The notes beneath the pieces were generated by a model. It was not told where the DNA came from, searched no databases, and saw nothing but the letters and a program-made list of their open reading frames with translations. Shown here one piece after another: positions 32,492-40,622 of a stretch of 64,000 bases of DNA. Location: positions 434,001 through 498,000 of the forward strand of contig NZ_BMFJ01000001.1 in the NCBI RefSeq assembly GCF_014638275.1. The letters are read 5' to 3'. This stretch comes from Primorskyibacter flagellatus. Lineage in GTDB: Bacteria > Pseudomonadota > Alphaproteobacteria > Rhodobacterales > Rhodobacteraceae. Position 1 is the stretch's first letter. Each line of letters opens with the position of its first letter. The position numbers were made by a program, and so were the translations under genes.

Positions 32492-33784
32492 TCACACCGG
32501 CGCCCGTTCCCCCACCTTCGCGCCCGGCGGGATCGTCGGTTCGGCCGCGTTCAGGGACTGGATCGCGAAGCCGGCGGCGCGCTTGTAGACGGCCATCAGT
32601 TCGTCCCGTTCCGCAGGCGGCACCACCTCGTCGATGCTGTCGAACTCTCCTCCGCATCGCTGGTCAATGAGGTTGAGCAGGGCAAAAGGCCCGGCCCCCC
32701 GGTTGCGCAGGACAAGGGCAGAGATCTTCTCGCAGAGGTCCTGATCGTAAGCCGTCAGCGCATCCGGACTTACGCCGTAATCCAGCATCTTCGCCCCGAT
32801 CACCCGCGCGTCGATGATCGCCTGCGACGCCCCGTTCGACCCCGTGGGATACATGACATGCGCCGCGTCCCCGATCAGCGCGACGCGCTCGTCCACCCAG
32901 GTCGGGACGGGGTCGCGGTCGATCATCGGGTATTCCCAGACCTCCTCGGTCCCGCGAAGCAGGGCAGGGACGTCGAGCCAGTCAAAACACCAGCCCTCGA
33001 AGTGATGCACGAATTCGTCGTGCGCGACCCGGCGGTTCCAGTCGACGGAGCGCCAGCCCTCGGAATTGTCGTAGGTGACCTCGGCGATCCAGTTCATGTC
33101 GACCATGCCGTCCGCATCGGGGGCCGAGATCGGGTAAAGCACCATACGGTGCCGACTGGTCCCCAGCCCGACGAAGGAGGCCCCGGTGCGGATCGGCCGG
33201 GCTTTCGTCACGCCGCGCCACATCACCGCGCCGCCCCACTGGATCGGCGGCTGGTCGGGGTACATCTGTTCGCGCAGGGCCGAATGCAGCCCGTCCGCGC
33301 CGATCAGAAGGGCGCCCGTCGCGGTCGACACGGTGCCATCGGCATGGCTGATATGGGCCGTCACCGCATCGGCGGTCTGGGAATAGCCGGTGATCTTCGC
33401 CCCCAGCACCACCGCATCCGGCCCGAGAAGGCGGCGCACGCGGTCGTAGAGCATGATCTGCAGCATCCCGCGATGCGCGGAATACTGCGGCCAGTTGTAC
33501 CCGGCATCCTCTCCGCGCGGCTCGGAATAGGCCTCCTGTCCCCGCAGGCCCAGAAGCGCCCATTCGCGGGCGGGCAGGCCGATCCGGTCCAGATCGGCGC
33601 GGGAAAACCCGAGGTCGAACAGCTCGCGCACCGCATTGGGTTGCAGGTTGATACCGACGCCAAGCGGACGCAGGTCCGGGACGGTCTCGTAGACCTGGCA
33701 GGGCACGCCGATCTGGTGCAGGGTCAGCGCCATGGCCAGCCCGCCGATGCCGCCGCCGGCAATCAGCACGGTATTGTCAGTCAT
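32492..33784 (-). CDS. FAD-dependent aromatic-type monooxygenase (salicylate hydroxylase-like)
   Basis: A 430-residue class A flavin monooxygenase. The start at 33784 gives MTDNTVLIAGGGIGGLAMAL (FAD GxGxxG motif), with GGGGGAGAA upstream. Later motifs are LLIGADGLHSALREQ (DG motif) and VALIGDAAHVMYPTGSNGAS (GD motif). It uses NAD(P)H and oxygen to hydroxylate a small ring substrate. Nothing in the context names the substrate; it lies alone between the polyol and iron clusters. Confidence 0.85.
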   Translation of the reverse strand: MTDNTVLIAGGGIGGLAMALTLHQIGVPCQVYETVPDLRPLGVGINLQPNAVRELFDLGFSRADLDRIGLPAREWALLGLRGQEAYSEPRGEDAGYNWPQYSAHRGMLQIMLYDRVRRLLGPDAVVLGAKITGYSQTADAVTAHISHADGTVSTATGALLIGADGLHSALREQMYPDQPPIQWGGAVMWRGVTKARPIRTGASFVGLGTSRHRMVLYPISAPDADGMVDMNWIAEVTYDNSEGWRSVDWNRRVAHDEFVHHFEGWCFDWLDVPALLRGTEEVWEYPMIDRDPVPTWVDERVALIGDAAHVMYPTGSNGASQAIIDARVIGAKMLDYGVSPDALTAYDQDLCEKISALVLRNRGAGPFALLNLIDQRCGGEFDSIDEVVPPAERDELMAVYKRAAGFAIQSLNAAEPTIPPGAKVGERAPV

Positions 33785-33865
33785 ATCAAGGTTCTCCCCC
33801 AGACGAACCCGGTGAGTCTTATCATCCGACCGGCGGAAATCAACGCCCGAGGCGTCAAGGGCTAT

Positions 33866-33882
33866 CCGACTGAAAAAGTCGG
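33866..33882. promoter_or_regulatory. IscR type-1-like box 1
   Basis: CCGACTGAAAAAGTCGG is a perfect 6-5-6 dyad. It fits the E. coli IscR type 1 core YYGACTRWWWYAGTCRR except at one spacer base. It lies in the divergent gap before the iron cluster, 28 bases (centre to centre) from a second copy. Rhodobacterales use IscR as an iron regulator, so this probably gives iron-dependent control of the imelysin operon. Confidence 0.6.
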
Positions 33883-33895
33883 AATTGACATTGGC

Positions 33896-33908
33896 GACTG
33901 AAAAAGTC
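33896..33908. promoter_or_regulatory. IscR type-1-like box 2
   Basis: GACTGAAAAAGTC repeats the core of the box at 33866 with the same GAAAA spacer; the outer bases are weaker (C before, AG after). Two adjacent copies suggest cooperative binding at the promoter of the genes starting near 33932. Confidence 0.5.
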
Positions 33909-33931
33909 AGGAAAGGGCGAACGGAGTCGCC

Positions 33932-33994
33932 ATGCCCCTGATCACCCATCCCATTGCCGCGCGCCGGCCCGAAGGTTCCGCCCATGCGGGTTGA
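33932..33994 (+). CDS. possible 20-residue leader peptide
   Basis: An ATG with a good ribosome site (GGAG 5 bases upstream) opens a 20-codon frame ending at a TGA that overlaps the start of the next gene at 33984. The only clear Shine-Dalgarno sequence in the region belongs to this frame, so it may couple translation into the 151-residue gene. Alternatively a frameshift separates the true start from that gene. Confidence 0.3.
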   Translation: MPLITHPIAARRPEGSAHAG

Positions 33995-34439
33995 CCGCGG
34001 GGCCTCTGCCGTCGGGCAGCTCGATCTGCTGCCCGAGTCCGAGGCGTGGTGGGTCCGTGCCCTGCGCCTCTGGTGCGACGGCGAAGGCGGGCAGGCGGTG
34101 CTGCGCGACGATCTGCGGCATCGGTTCGGCGAACAGGGGGCGGCGACGGTCTTTGCCCGCTTCACCGACCTCCTGTCGCTGATCTTTCACCACGCCCGCC
34201 GTCCGTTGATGCGGCACGGAGTGGCCTGCACATGCGTCGGCGCGGACGAGGCAGTGTTCGCGCTGTTCTGCTCACAGGCCGTGCAGGACCGGGAGGAGGC
34301 GATGATGATCGCCTGTCTGATGCTGCGCGCCGATGTTGCCCCGATTGCCGTGTCGCTGGCCCAGACGCTTGGGCTCGACCTCCAGCGCGCCGCTCCTGTG
34401 GCGCCAACCATGGTGGCCGCGCGCCGCCGTCTCAACTGA
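33984..34439 (+). CDS. unknown conserved-type protein at head of iron operon
   Basis: A 151-residue soluble protein with no recognised domain. It is helical, with WWVRALRLWCDG, FTDLLSLIFHHARRPLMRHG and three cysteines in ACTCVGADEAVFALFC. The start at 33984 is provisional because the nearest good ribosome site precedes the short frame at 33932. It ends 16 bases before the imelysin gene and lies behind two IscR-like boxes, so it is probably co-expressed with iron uptake. Function unknown. Confidence 0.55.
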   Translation: MRVDRGASAVGQLDLLPESEAWWVRALRLWCDGEGGQAVLRDDLRHRFGEQGAATVFARFTDLLSLIFHHARRPLMRHGVACTCVGADEAVFALFCSQAVQDREEAMMIACLMLRADVAPIAVSLAQTLGLDLQRAAPVAPTMVAARRRLN

Positions 34440-34455
34440 ACCGACAGGAAATTCC

Positions 34456-35715
34456 ATGTATCGACTGAAGACCGCCACCGCCGTTCTCGCCCTGGCTGCC
34501 GCACCGGCGCTGGCGCAGGACAAGGCCGCCGTCCTGACCACCTATGCTGACATCGCGCAGGCCGGATACACCGACAGCCTGACCTCGGCGCAGGCGCTGA
34601 AGGCGGCGGTCGATGCGCTGATCGCCGATCCGTCCGACGCGACCATGGCCGCCGCCCGCGCCGCCTGGATCGCCGCCCGTGTGCCCTATCAGCAGACCGA
34701 GGTCTTCCGCTTCGGCAATGCCATCGTCGACGACTGGGAAGGCAAGGTGAACGCCTGGCCGCTGGACGAGGGGCTGATCGACTACGTCGATGCGGATTAC
34801 GGCGGTGCGACGGATGAAAACCAGTACGCGGTGCTCAACGTCATCGCCAATCCGGCCTTCACCCTCTCGGGCGAAGAAATCGACGCCTCCGCCATCACGC
34901 CCGAACTTCTCTCCGAAACCCTGCACGAGGCCGACGAGGTCGAAGCCAACGTCGCCACGGGCTATCACGCGGTGGAATTCCTGCTCTGGGGTCAGGACCT
35001 GAACGGGACCGAACACGGCGCGGGCAATCGGCCCTTCACCGACTATGCCGGCGGCGATGCCTGCACCGGCGGCAACTGCGACCGGCGCGCGGCCTACCTG
35101 ACCGCGGCGGTGGACCTGCTGATCTCGGACCTCGACTGGATGGCGCAGCAATGGGGCGAGGGGGGCGAGGCCCGCACCACCCTGCTGGACAACCCGGATG
35201 CGGGGATCGCGGCGATTCTGACGGGCATGGGATCGCTGTCCTATGGCGAACAGGCGGGCGAACGGATGAAACTGGGCGTCATGCTGAACGACCCGGAGGA
35301 GGAGCATGACTGTTTCTCCGATAACACCCACAACAGCCATTTCTACGACGGCATGGGCGTACGCAACGTCTACACCGGCGAATATGTCGGGATCGACGGG
35401 CGCGTGGTCTCCGGTGCCTCCCTGTCGTCGCTGGTTGCTGCGGCTGACGCGGACGTGGATGCCGACCTGCGCGCGGCGCTCGATCACACCATGGGTGAAC
35501 TCGGGCAGCTGAAGGCGGCGGCAGAGGCCGGGTTCTCCTACGACCAGATGCTCGCGCGGGGCAACGAGGGCGGCGAGGCGCTGATCATGTCGGCGGTCGA
35601 CGCGCTGGTCGCGCAGACCAAGTCGATCGAACGGGCGGTGACGGCGCTGAACCTCGACCAGATCGGGTTCGAAGGCTCCGACAGCCTCGACAACCCCTCC
35701 GCAGTCTTCCAGTAA
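34456..35715 (+). CDS. imelysin family iron-uptake protein (IrpA/ICMP-like)
   Basis: A 419-residue periplasmic protein with a signal peptide (KTATAVLALAAAPALAQ). The imelysin signature GxHxxE appears as GYHAVE (residues 169-174), near FLLWGQDL. A second segment with cysteines (DACTGGNCDRRAAYLTAA) is typical of the IrpA type. Imelysins bind iron or haem-related ligands in the periplasm. GACAGGAA precedes the ATG. The upstream IscR-like boxes fit iron-regulated expression. Confidence 0.9.
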   Translation: MYRLKTATAVLALAAAPALAQDKAAVLTTYADIAQAGYTDSLTSAQALKAAVDALIADPSDATMAAARAAWIAARVPYQQTEVFRFGNAIVDDWEGKVNAWPLDEGLIDYVDADYGGATDENQYAVLNVIANPAFTLSGEEIDASAITPELLSETLHEADEVEANVATGYHAVEFLLWGQDLNGTEHGAGNRPFTDYAGGDACTGGNCDRRAAYLTAAVDLLISDLDWMAQQWGEGGEARTTLLDNPDAGIAAILTGMGSLSYGEQAGERMKLGVMLNDPEEEHDCFSDNTHNSHFYDGMGVRNVYTGEYVGIDGRVVSGASLSSLVAAADADVDADLRAALDHTMGELGQLKAAAEAGFSYDQMLARGNEGGEALIMSAVDALVAQTKSIERAVTALNLDQIGFEGSDSLDNPSAVFQ

Positions 35716-35725
35716 GGCCCGTCCG

Positions 35726-35971
35726 ATGATCGTCTGCCACTGCAATTCCATCAGCGATCGCGACATCCTCTCCGCCGTGGAGTGGATGCGCGCCGCCGAC
35801 CCGCAGACGATCATCACGCCGGGCAAGGTCTATCACGCGCTTGGCAAGCGGCCGGAATGCGGCGGCTGCCTGTCGCTGTTCATCGGGACGATGGAAAAAT
35901 CCGACAGTCTCGGCGTGCCGGCGGTGCTGCAGAACCTGCGGCCGCGGCGCGGGCGCTTTGCCGGAAAATGA
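35726..35971 (+). CDS. bfd: bacterioferritin-associated ferredoxin (Bfd)
   Basis: An 81-residue (2Fe-2S) protein. Cluster ligands are visible as C4 and C6 (VCHCN) and C45 and C48 (ECGGC), the Bfd arrangement. It donates electrons to the haem of bacterioferritin to release stored iron. It lies 10 bases after the imelysin gene and about 100 bases before bfr, a logical pairing. The C-terminal basic tail RPRRGRFAGK may help docking (inference). Confidence 0.9.
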   Translation: MIVCHCNSISDRDILSAVEWMRAADPQTIITPGKVYHALGKRPECGGCLSLFIGTMEKSDSLGVPAVLQNLRPRRGRFAGK

Positions 35972-36039
35972 GTGTTTCGCTCGGGTAATCGGCTGGACGA
36001 GCGCAGAAATCTCCCTTGAATTCCATCCTTTCCCCAGTA

Positions 36040-36057
36040 TTTTAGAATTATTCAAAA
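36040..36057. promoter_or_regulatory. Irr-type ICE box before bfr
   Basis: TTTTAGAATTATTCAAAA closely follows the iron control element pattern TTTAGAA-N3-TTCnAAA bound by Irr in alphaproteobacteria. It ends 19 bases before the bacterioferritin ATG, a position where Irr would repress under iron limitation. Confidence 0.65.
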
Positions 36058-36076
36058 CTGACCGAGGGGACGCGCC

Positions 36077-36562
36077 ATGAAGGGCGACAAAAAGGTTATC
36101 GGGTTTCTGAACGACGCCCTGCGCAGCGAACTGACGGCGGTCAGCCAGTACTGGCTGCACTTCCGCCTTCAGGAAGACTGGGGCTACGGCCGCCTCGCCG
36201 CCAAGTCGCGCGAGGAAAGCATCGAGGAGATGCACCACGCCGACCGCCTCATCGAACGCATCATCTTCCTGGAAGGGCATCCCAACCTGCAGAAGCTGGA
36301 CAGCCTGCGCATCGGCGAGACCGTCAAGGAAACGCTGGAGGCCGATCTCGCGGCCGAGCATGAGGCCCGCACACTCTACATCACCGCGCGCAAGCATTGC
36401 GACGAGGTCGGGGACTACGTCTCCAAGAACCTGTTCGAGGCGCTGATCGCGGATGAGGAAGGGCATATCGACTTCCTCGAAACCCAGCTCTCCCTGCTCG
36501 AACAGCTCGGGCCGGAAAAGTACGGCCAGCTTCAGGCCAAGCCGGCGAACGAAGCCGAATAA
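36077..36562 (+). CDS. bfr: bacterioferritin
   Basis: A 161-residue ferritin-like subunit that stores iron in a 24-mer with haem at subunit interfaces. The ferroxidase ligands fall at the expected places: E18, E51, H54, E94, E127 and H130. The haem-ligand methionine M52 is present (EEMHHAD). GAGGGG precedes the ATG. An ICE box lies in the promoter, and the partner ferredoxin gene is just upstream. Confidence 0.95.
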   Translation: MKGDKKVIGFLNDALRSELTAVSQYWLHFRLQEDWGYGRLAAKSREESIEEMHHADRLIERIIFLEGHPNLQKLDSLRIGETVKETLEADLAAEHEARTLYITARKHCDEVGDYVSKNLFEALIADEEGHIDFLETQLSLLEQLGPEKYGQLQAKPANEAE

Positions 36563-36630
36563 CATCGTCCCGGACGATGCACGGATCCGGGCGTCATGCC
36601 GCAGGTGGCGCCCGGTTTCGTGATGACAAT

Positions 36631-36647
36631 CCGATTGAAATAGTCGG
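36631..36647. promoter_or_regulatory. IscR type-1-like box 3
   Basis: CCGATTGAAATAGTCGG differs from the perfect dyad at 33866 by two bases and fits the IscR type 1 core YYGACTRWWWYAGTCRR except for one T. It is centred 45 bases before the di-haem gene, giving this second iron operon the same control as the first. Confidence 0.55.
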
Positions 36648-36683
36648 GCATTCGTGGCACCCCTCGACCCCGAGGAGCCGACG

Positions 36684-38243
36684 ATGCGCCACCTTCCCCT
36701 TGCCACTCTTTTCGCCCTGTCCCTGACACCGGTTTTTCCGGGTCTGCCCCGGTCGGCCGAAAATGACCAAATGACCAGATCCGTTCATCCGGTCATTTTT
36801 CGCACCGCCGAAGAGTCCGCGCGCGTCGCCGCCGTCACCGCTCCTCCTACCGATTTCTCCCGCCCGGAACCGTTCGAAGCGAACCCCGCCGGGGCCGCCA
36901 CCGTGCGCGCCCGGAGCGACGCCGACGCCTTTTCCCAGCCCTCCGGCAATATGTCGTTCGAACGCGAACTGGACTTCAAGCTGGGCAACGGCCTTTTTAA
37001 AAAGCTCTGGGTGTCGTCGCCGTCCTCGACCCTCGCCTCCGACGGGCTGGGGCCGCTCTACAACGCGCGCTCCTGTCAGCGTTGCCACCTGAAGGACGGA
37101 CGCGGCCACCCGCCCGAGGGGCCGGAGGACGATGCAGTTTCCATGTTTCTGCGGGTTTCCGTTCCGGCCATGGACCACGTGGAAGTCTCTGACATCGAAG
37201 CCTTTCTCCTGTCGCTCGGGGACGAGACGCAGCGCACGCGCCCCGATCCGGTCTATGGCGGACAGCTGCAGGATTTCGGCGTGGCCGGGCAGGTGGCGGA
37301 GTACCGGCTGGCGGTGGACTGGGACGAGACGCCCGTCGAGATGACCGGCGAAACCGCCACCCTGCGCCGGCCCGTCTGGCGTGCCGAAGACCTCGGCTAC
37401 GGACCGCTCGCACCCGGTGCGATGCTGTCCCCTCGCGTGGCGCCGCAGATGATCGGGCTCGGCCTGCTCGAGGCGATCCCCGCCGCCGATATCCTTTCGC
37501 GCGAAGACCCTTCGGACGCGGATGGCGACGGCATCTCCGGCCGCGCGCAGATCGTGTGGTCCTTTGAACACGATCAACCAATGCTGGGGCGTTTCGGCTG
37601 GAAGGCCGGGGCGGCGACGGTCAGGGAACAGTCGGCGGCGGCCTTCGCCGGCGACATCGGGATTTCCACCCCGCTTTTCCCCGACCCCTGGGGCGACTGC
37701 AGCGAAGCCGAAGCCGCCTGCCGTACGGCGCCGCATGGTGACGGCGACGACCGGGGGACGGAAATCGACGCGCAGGGCCTTGACCTCGTTACGTTTTATT
37801 CCCGGAACCTCGGGGTTCCGGCGCGGCGGGATTTCGACACGCCCGATGTGCTGCGCGGCAAACAGATGTTCCACGAGGCCGGCTGCCCGGCCTGCCACAC
37901 GCCCAAGTTCGTCACCGACCGGATGGAGGGCCAGCCGGAACAATCCTTCCAGTTGATCTGGCCCTTCACCGACCTGCTGCTGCACGACATGGGCGAGGGG
38001 CTGGCCGACAATCGTCCCGAGGGGCGTGCCTCGGGTCGGGAATGGCGGACGCCGCCGCTCTGGGGGATCGGCCTGACGCCCCAGGTCAACGGCCACAGCT
38101 ACTACCTGCACGACGGGCGGGCGCGGTCGCTGCTGGAAGCCGTGCTCTGGCATGGCGGAGAGGCACAGGCCGCCCGCGACCGGGTCACCCGGCTGAGCCC
38201 CGAAGACCGCGCCGCCCTCATCCGTTACCTGGAGAGCCTATGA
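36684..38243 (+). CDS. di-haem oxidoreductase (DHOR) of iron-uptake cluster
   Basis: A 519-residue periplasmic c-type cytochrome. An N-terminal signal segment (LATLFALSLTPVFPG) precedes two haem sites, CQRCH (residues 131-135) and CPACH (401-405). The arrangement matches the DHOR ('thiol oxidoreductase') family found beside imelysins. It may change iron redox state for uptake, by inference. The ATG at 36684 follows GAGGAG. Its stop overlaps the next imelysin start (ATGA). Confidence 0.9.
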   Translation: MRHLPLATLFALSLTPVFPGLPRSAENDQMTRSVHPVIFRTAEESARVAAVTAPPTDFSRPEPFEANPAGAATVRARSDADAFSQPSGNMSFERELDFKLGNGLFKKLWVSSPSSTLASDGLGPLYNARSCQRCHLKDGRGHPPEGPEDDAVSMFLRVSVPAMDHVEVSDIEAFLLSLGDETQRTRPDPVYGGQLQDFGVAGQVAEYRLAVDWDETPVEMTGETATLRRPVWRAEDLGYGPLAPGAMLSPRVAPQMIGLGLLEAIPAADILSREDPSDADGDGISGRAQIVWSFEHDQPMLGRFGWKAGAATVREQSAAAFAGDIGISTPLFPDPWGDCSEAEAACRTAPHGDGDDRGTEIDAQGLDLVTFYSRNLGVPARRDFDTPDVLRGKQMFHEAGCPACHTPKFVTDRMEGQPEQSFQLIWPFTDLLLHDMGEGLADNRPEGRASGREWRTPPLWGIGLTPQVNGHSYYLHDGRARSLLEAVLWHGGEAQAARDRVTRLSPEDRAALIRYLESL

Positions 38244-39223
38244 TCCGTTCCCTTGCCCTTGCCCTGCTGATCGCCACGCCCGCCGTGTCCGGCGTGCCCG
38301 AGGCGGTAAATGACCATACCCTGCCGCGCTTTCACAGTTTTGCCGTCCAGACCCGCGCGCTCGCCGTCAACGCCGCGGCAGACTGCACGGCGGAGGCGGT
38401 GATCCCCTCCTACCACAACGCCTTCGACGCCTGGATGGGGGTCAGTCACCTGTCCTTCGGTCCGCTGGAAAAGGACGGGCGCGGGCTGGCGATCGGGTTC
38501 TGGCCCGACAAGCGGGGGATGGTCGCATCCACCGTCGCCGGACTGGTGCGGGACGAGGACGCGGCGGTCGATGACACCGCCGACTTTGCCCAGGTTTCGG
38601 TCGCCGGGCGGGGGCTGTTCGCGCTGGAACAGCTGCTGTTCGGGTCGGATTATGCGGGCTATGGGCGGGACAGCTATACCTGCCGTCTGGTGCAGGCGGT
38701 CGCGGCGGATCTGGCGCGCATGGCGGCGGAGGTCGATGCGGAGTGGCAGGATCAGGCGCAATTGATGCTGAGCGCCGGAGAGGCCGGGAACACTGCCTAT
38801 CTCACCCCGCGTGAACCGGCGCAGCAGTATTACACCGCGCTGATGGCGGGGCTGGAATTCACGGCGGATCAACGGCTTGGTCGCCCCCTCGGCACCTTCG
38901 ACCGGCCCCGGCCGGAGCGGGCAGAGGCGCGGCGGTCCGAGCGGTCGCTGCGCAACGTCGTGCTCTCGCTGGAGGCGCTTGGCGATCTGGCCGAGAAGCT
39001 GGCCGACGGCCCCGTCCCGGCGACAGCAGAGGCCTTTGCCACGGCCCGCGCGACGGCAGAGGACCTGCAGGACCCGGTGTTCGCCACGGTCGACGACCCC
39101 TCCGGCCGGCTCAAGGTGGAGATCGTGCAGCAGCGCGTGCGGGCGGCGCGCGATGCGGCGAAGGCCGAGGTCGGCGCGCCGCTTGGCGTGAGCGAAGGCT
39201 TCAATTCGGCGGACGGGGATTGA
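38240..39223 (+). CDS. second imelysin family protein
   Basis: A 327-residue periplasmic protein with a short signal peptide (SLALALLIATPAVSG). It is a shorter, divergent imelysin; the segments SYHNAFDAWMGVSHLSFGP and GRGLFALEQLLFG are typical, and the classical GxHxxE is replaced by a G-x-x-x-x-E pattern. It is coupled to the di-haem gene. The pair of unlike imelysins around a di-haem protein suggests a periplasmic iron-handling chain. Confidence 0.85.
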   Translation: MIRSLALALLIATPAVSGVPEAVNDHTLPRFHSFAVQTRALAVNAAADCTAEAVIPSYHNAFDAWMGVSHLSFGPLEKDGRGLAIGFWPDKRGMVASTVAGLVRDEDAAVDDTADFAQVSVAGRGLFALEQLLFGSDYAGYGRDSYTCRLVQAVAADLARMAAEVDAEWQDQAQLMLSAGEAGNTAYLTPREPAQQYYTALMAGLEFTADQRLGRPLGTFDRPRPERAEARRSERSLRNVVLSLEALGDLAEKLADGPVPATAEAFATARATAEDLQDPVFATVDDPSGRLKVEIVQQRVRAARDAAKAEVGAPLGVSEGFNSADGD

Positions 39224-39224
39224 G

Positions 39225-40286
39225 ATGGGCACGCGACGCGGTTTCCTCGCCGGTCTTCTCGCCGCCTCCGCGCTGCCCCGGCTGAGCTGGGCCGATGCGG
39301 GGGACCCCTGCTATCTGGCGGCAGCGAAGGAGGGGGACGGCGGCTATGCGCTGTTCGGGCTGGACGCCGAGGGTCGCGACCTGTTCCGCATCGCGCTGCC
39401 GGACCGGGGGCACGCGGCGGCGGCGCATCCCTTCGCGCCCGAGGCGGTCGCCTTCGCCCGCCGTCCGGGGACCTTCGCGCTGGTGATCGACTGCGTGACC
39501 GGTGCGGTTGCACACCGGCTGGACAGTCCGCAGGGGCGGCATTTCTACGGTCACGGCGCATTTATCGAAAACGGCGACGTGCTCTGCACCACGGAGAATG
39601 ACATCGCCACGGGGCAGGGGGTGATCGGGTTCTGGTCCCGCCGCGCCGGGTATGCGCGGATCGGAGAGATCGCCTCGGCCGGGATCGGTCCGCACGAGAT
39701 CCTCGCGCTGCCGGGCGACGTCCTGGCGGTGGCAAACGGCGGGATCCTGACCGACCCGGCGCAGGGGCGGGAGAAGCTGAACATTCCCGAGATGAAGCCG
39801 AACCTCGCCTATGCCACGGCGGAGGGGGTGCAGGAGGTGGTGGAGCTGTCTCCGGACCTGCACCTCAATTCCATCCGCCATCTGGCGACGGACGGTGAAA
39901 CGGTGGCCTTTGCTATGCAGTGGGAGGGCGATCTGACCGATCCGGTGCCGCTGCTTGGTCTGCACCGGCGGGGATCGGCGCCCGTACTCTGCGAGGCGGG
40001 GTTGGCGGAACAGCTTGCGATGCAGGGTTATGCGGGCAGCGTTGCCATCGCGGGGGGAATGGTCGGCATCACCTCGCCGCGCGGGGGGCGCGTGCATCTC
40101 TTCGGTCTGGACGGCGGGTTTCGCGGCGCGGTGCTGCGCCCGGATGTCTGCGGGATCGCGCCGGCCGGAGCAGGGCTGATCGCGACGGACGGGATGGGCG
40201 GGGTGCTTGCGCTGCGCGACGGCGAGGTCACGCCGCTGCATGTGGCGGGGCGGGCCTGGGACAATCACCTGGTGCGGGTCGGATAG
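39225..40286 (+). CDS. DUF1513 domain protein with Tat signal
   Basis: A 353-residue protein beginning TRRGFLAGLLAASALPRLSWA, a twin-arginine signal. The body looks like a beta-propeller (repeated GxH...G blades such as GHGAFIENGDVLCTTEND and GIGPHEILALPGDVLAVAN) and fits DUF1513, whose members accompany imelysins and DHOR proteins. It starts 1 base after the imelysin stop. Export as a folded protein suggests a cofactor or metal-bound state (inference). Function not established. Confidence 0.85.
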   Translation: MGTRRGFLAGLLAASALPRLSWADAGDPCYLAAAKEGDGGYALFGLDAEGRDLFRIALPDRGHAAAAHPFAPEAVAFARRPGTFALVIDCVTGAVAHRLDSPQGRHFYGHGAFIENGDVLCTTENDIATGQGVIGFWSRRAGYARIGEIASAGIGPHEILALPGDVLAVANGGILTDPAQGREKLNIPEMKPNLAYATAEGVQEVVELSPDLHLNSIRHLATDGETVAFAMQWEGDLTDPVPLLGLHRRGSAPVLCEAGLAEQLAMQGYAGSVAIAGGMVGITSPRGGRVHLFGLDGGFRGAVLRPDVCGIAPAGAGLIATDGMGGVLALRDGEVTPLHVAGRAWDNHLVRVG

Positions 40287-40292
40287 GGCGGA

Positions 40293-40313
40293 GCGAGGGG
40301 TTTCACCCCTCGC
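40293..40313. terminator. bidirectional terminator hairpin
   Basis: GCGAGGGGT, loop TTC, ACCCCTCGC forms a 9-bp stem 6 bases after the DUF1513 stop, followed by GTATTTTT at 40324-40331. A second dyad, GCAAGATGAAG (40333-40343) with CTTCATCTTGC (40364-40374), lies between it and the convergent formate dehydrogenase delta gene. Together they separate the iron and formate operons. Confidence 0.7.
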
Positions 40314-40397
40314 GCTCCCCAGAGTATTTTTCGCAAGATGAAGGGGTTGGGGCGCGCCCATGTCTTCATCTTGCCGGAAATATCCCCGCCGGAGGCG

Positions 40398-40622
40398 TCA
40401 CTCCGTTTCCGCGGGCGCGGCGATGAAGGGCTGGGACTCGATCACCAGGGGCGACAGGCCGTGACCTCCCTCCGCCATGTGGTTAAGCAACTGGCGGCGC
40501 ATCCGAGGTTCCCAGAAATCGTTGAGGTGGGCGGCGACGCGGGCGGCGCGGTCCTCTCCGGGCTGGGAGGCGAAGAAGGTGGCGATCTGGTTGGCCATCG
40601 TGATCATCTTTTCAGGCGACAT
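40398..40622 (-). CDS. fdsD: formate dehydrogenase delta subunit
   Basis: A 74-residue protein matching the small FdsD family (MANQIATFFASQPGEDRA, HLNDFWEPRMRRQLL). FdsD is needed for full activity of the cytoplasmic NAD-dependent molybdenum formate dehydrogenase. It is the last gene of the operon and overlaps fdhD by 11 bases. Length is typical. Confidence 0.88.
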   Translation of the reverse strand: MSPEKMITMANQIATFFASQPGEDRAARVAAHLNDFWEPRMRRQLLNHMAEGGHGLSPLVIESQPFIAAPAETE

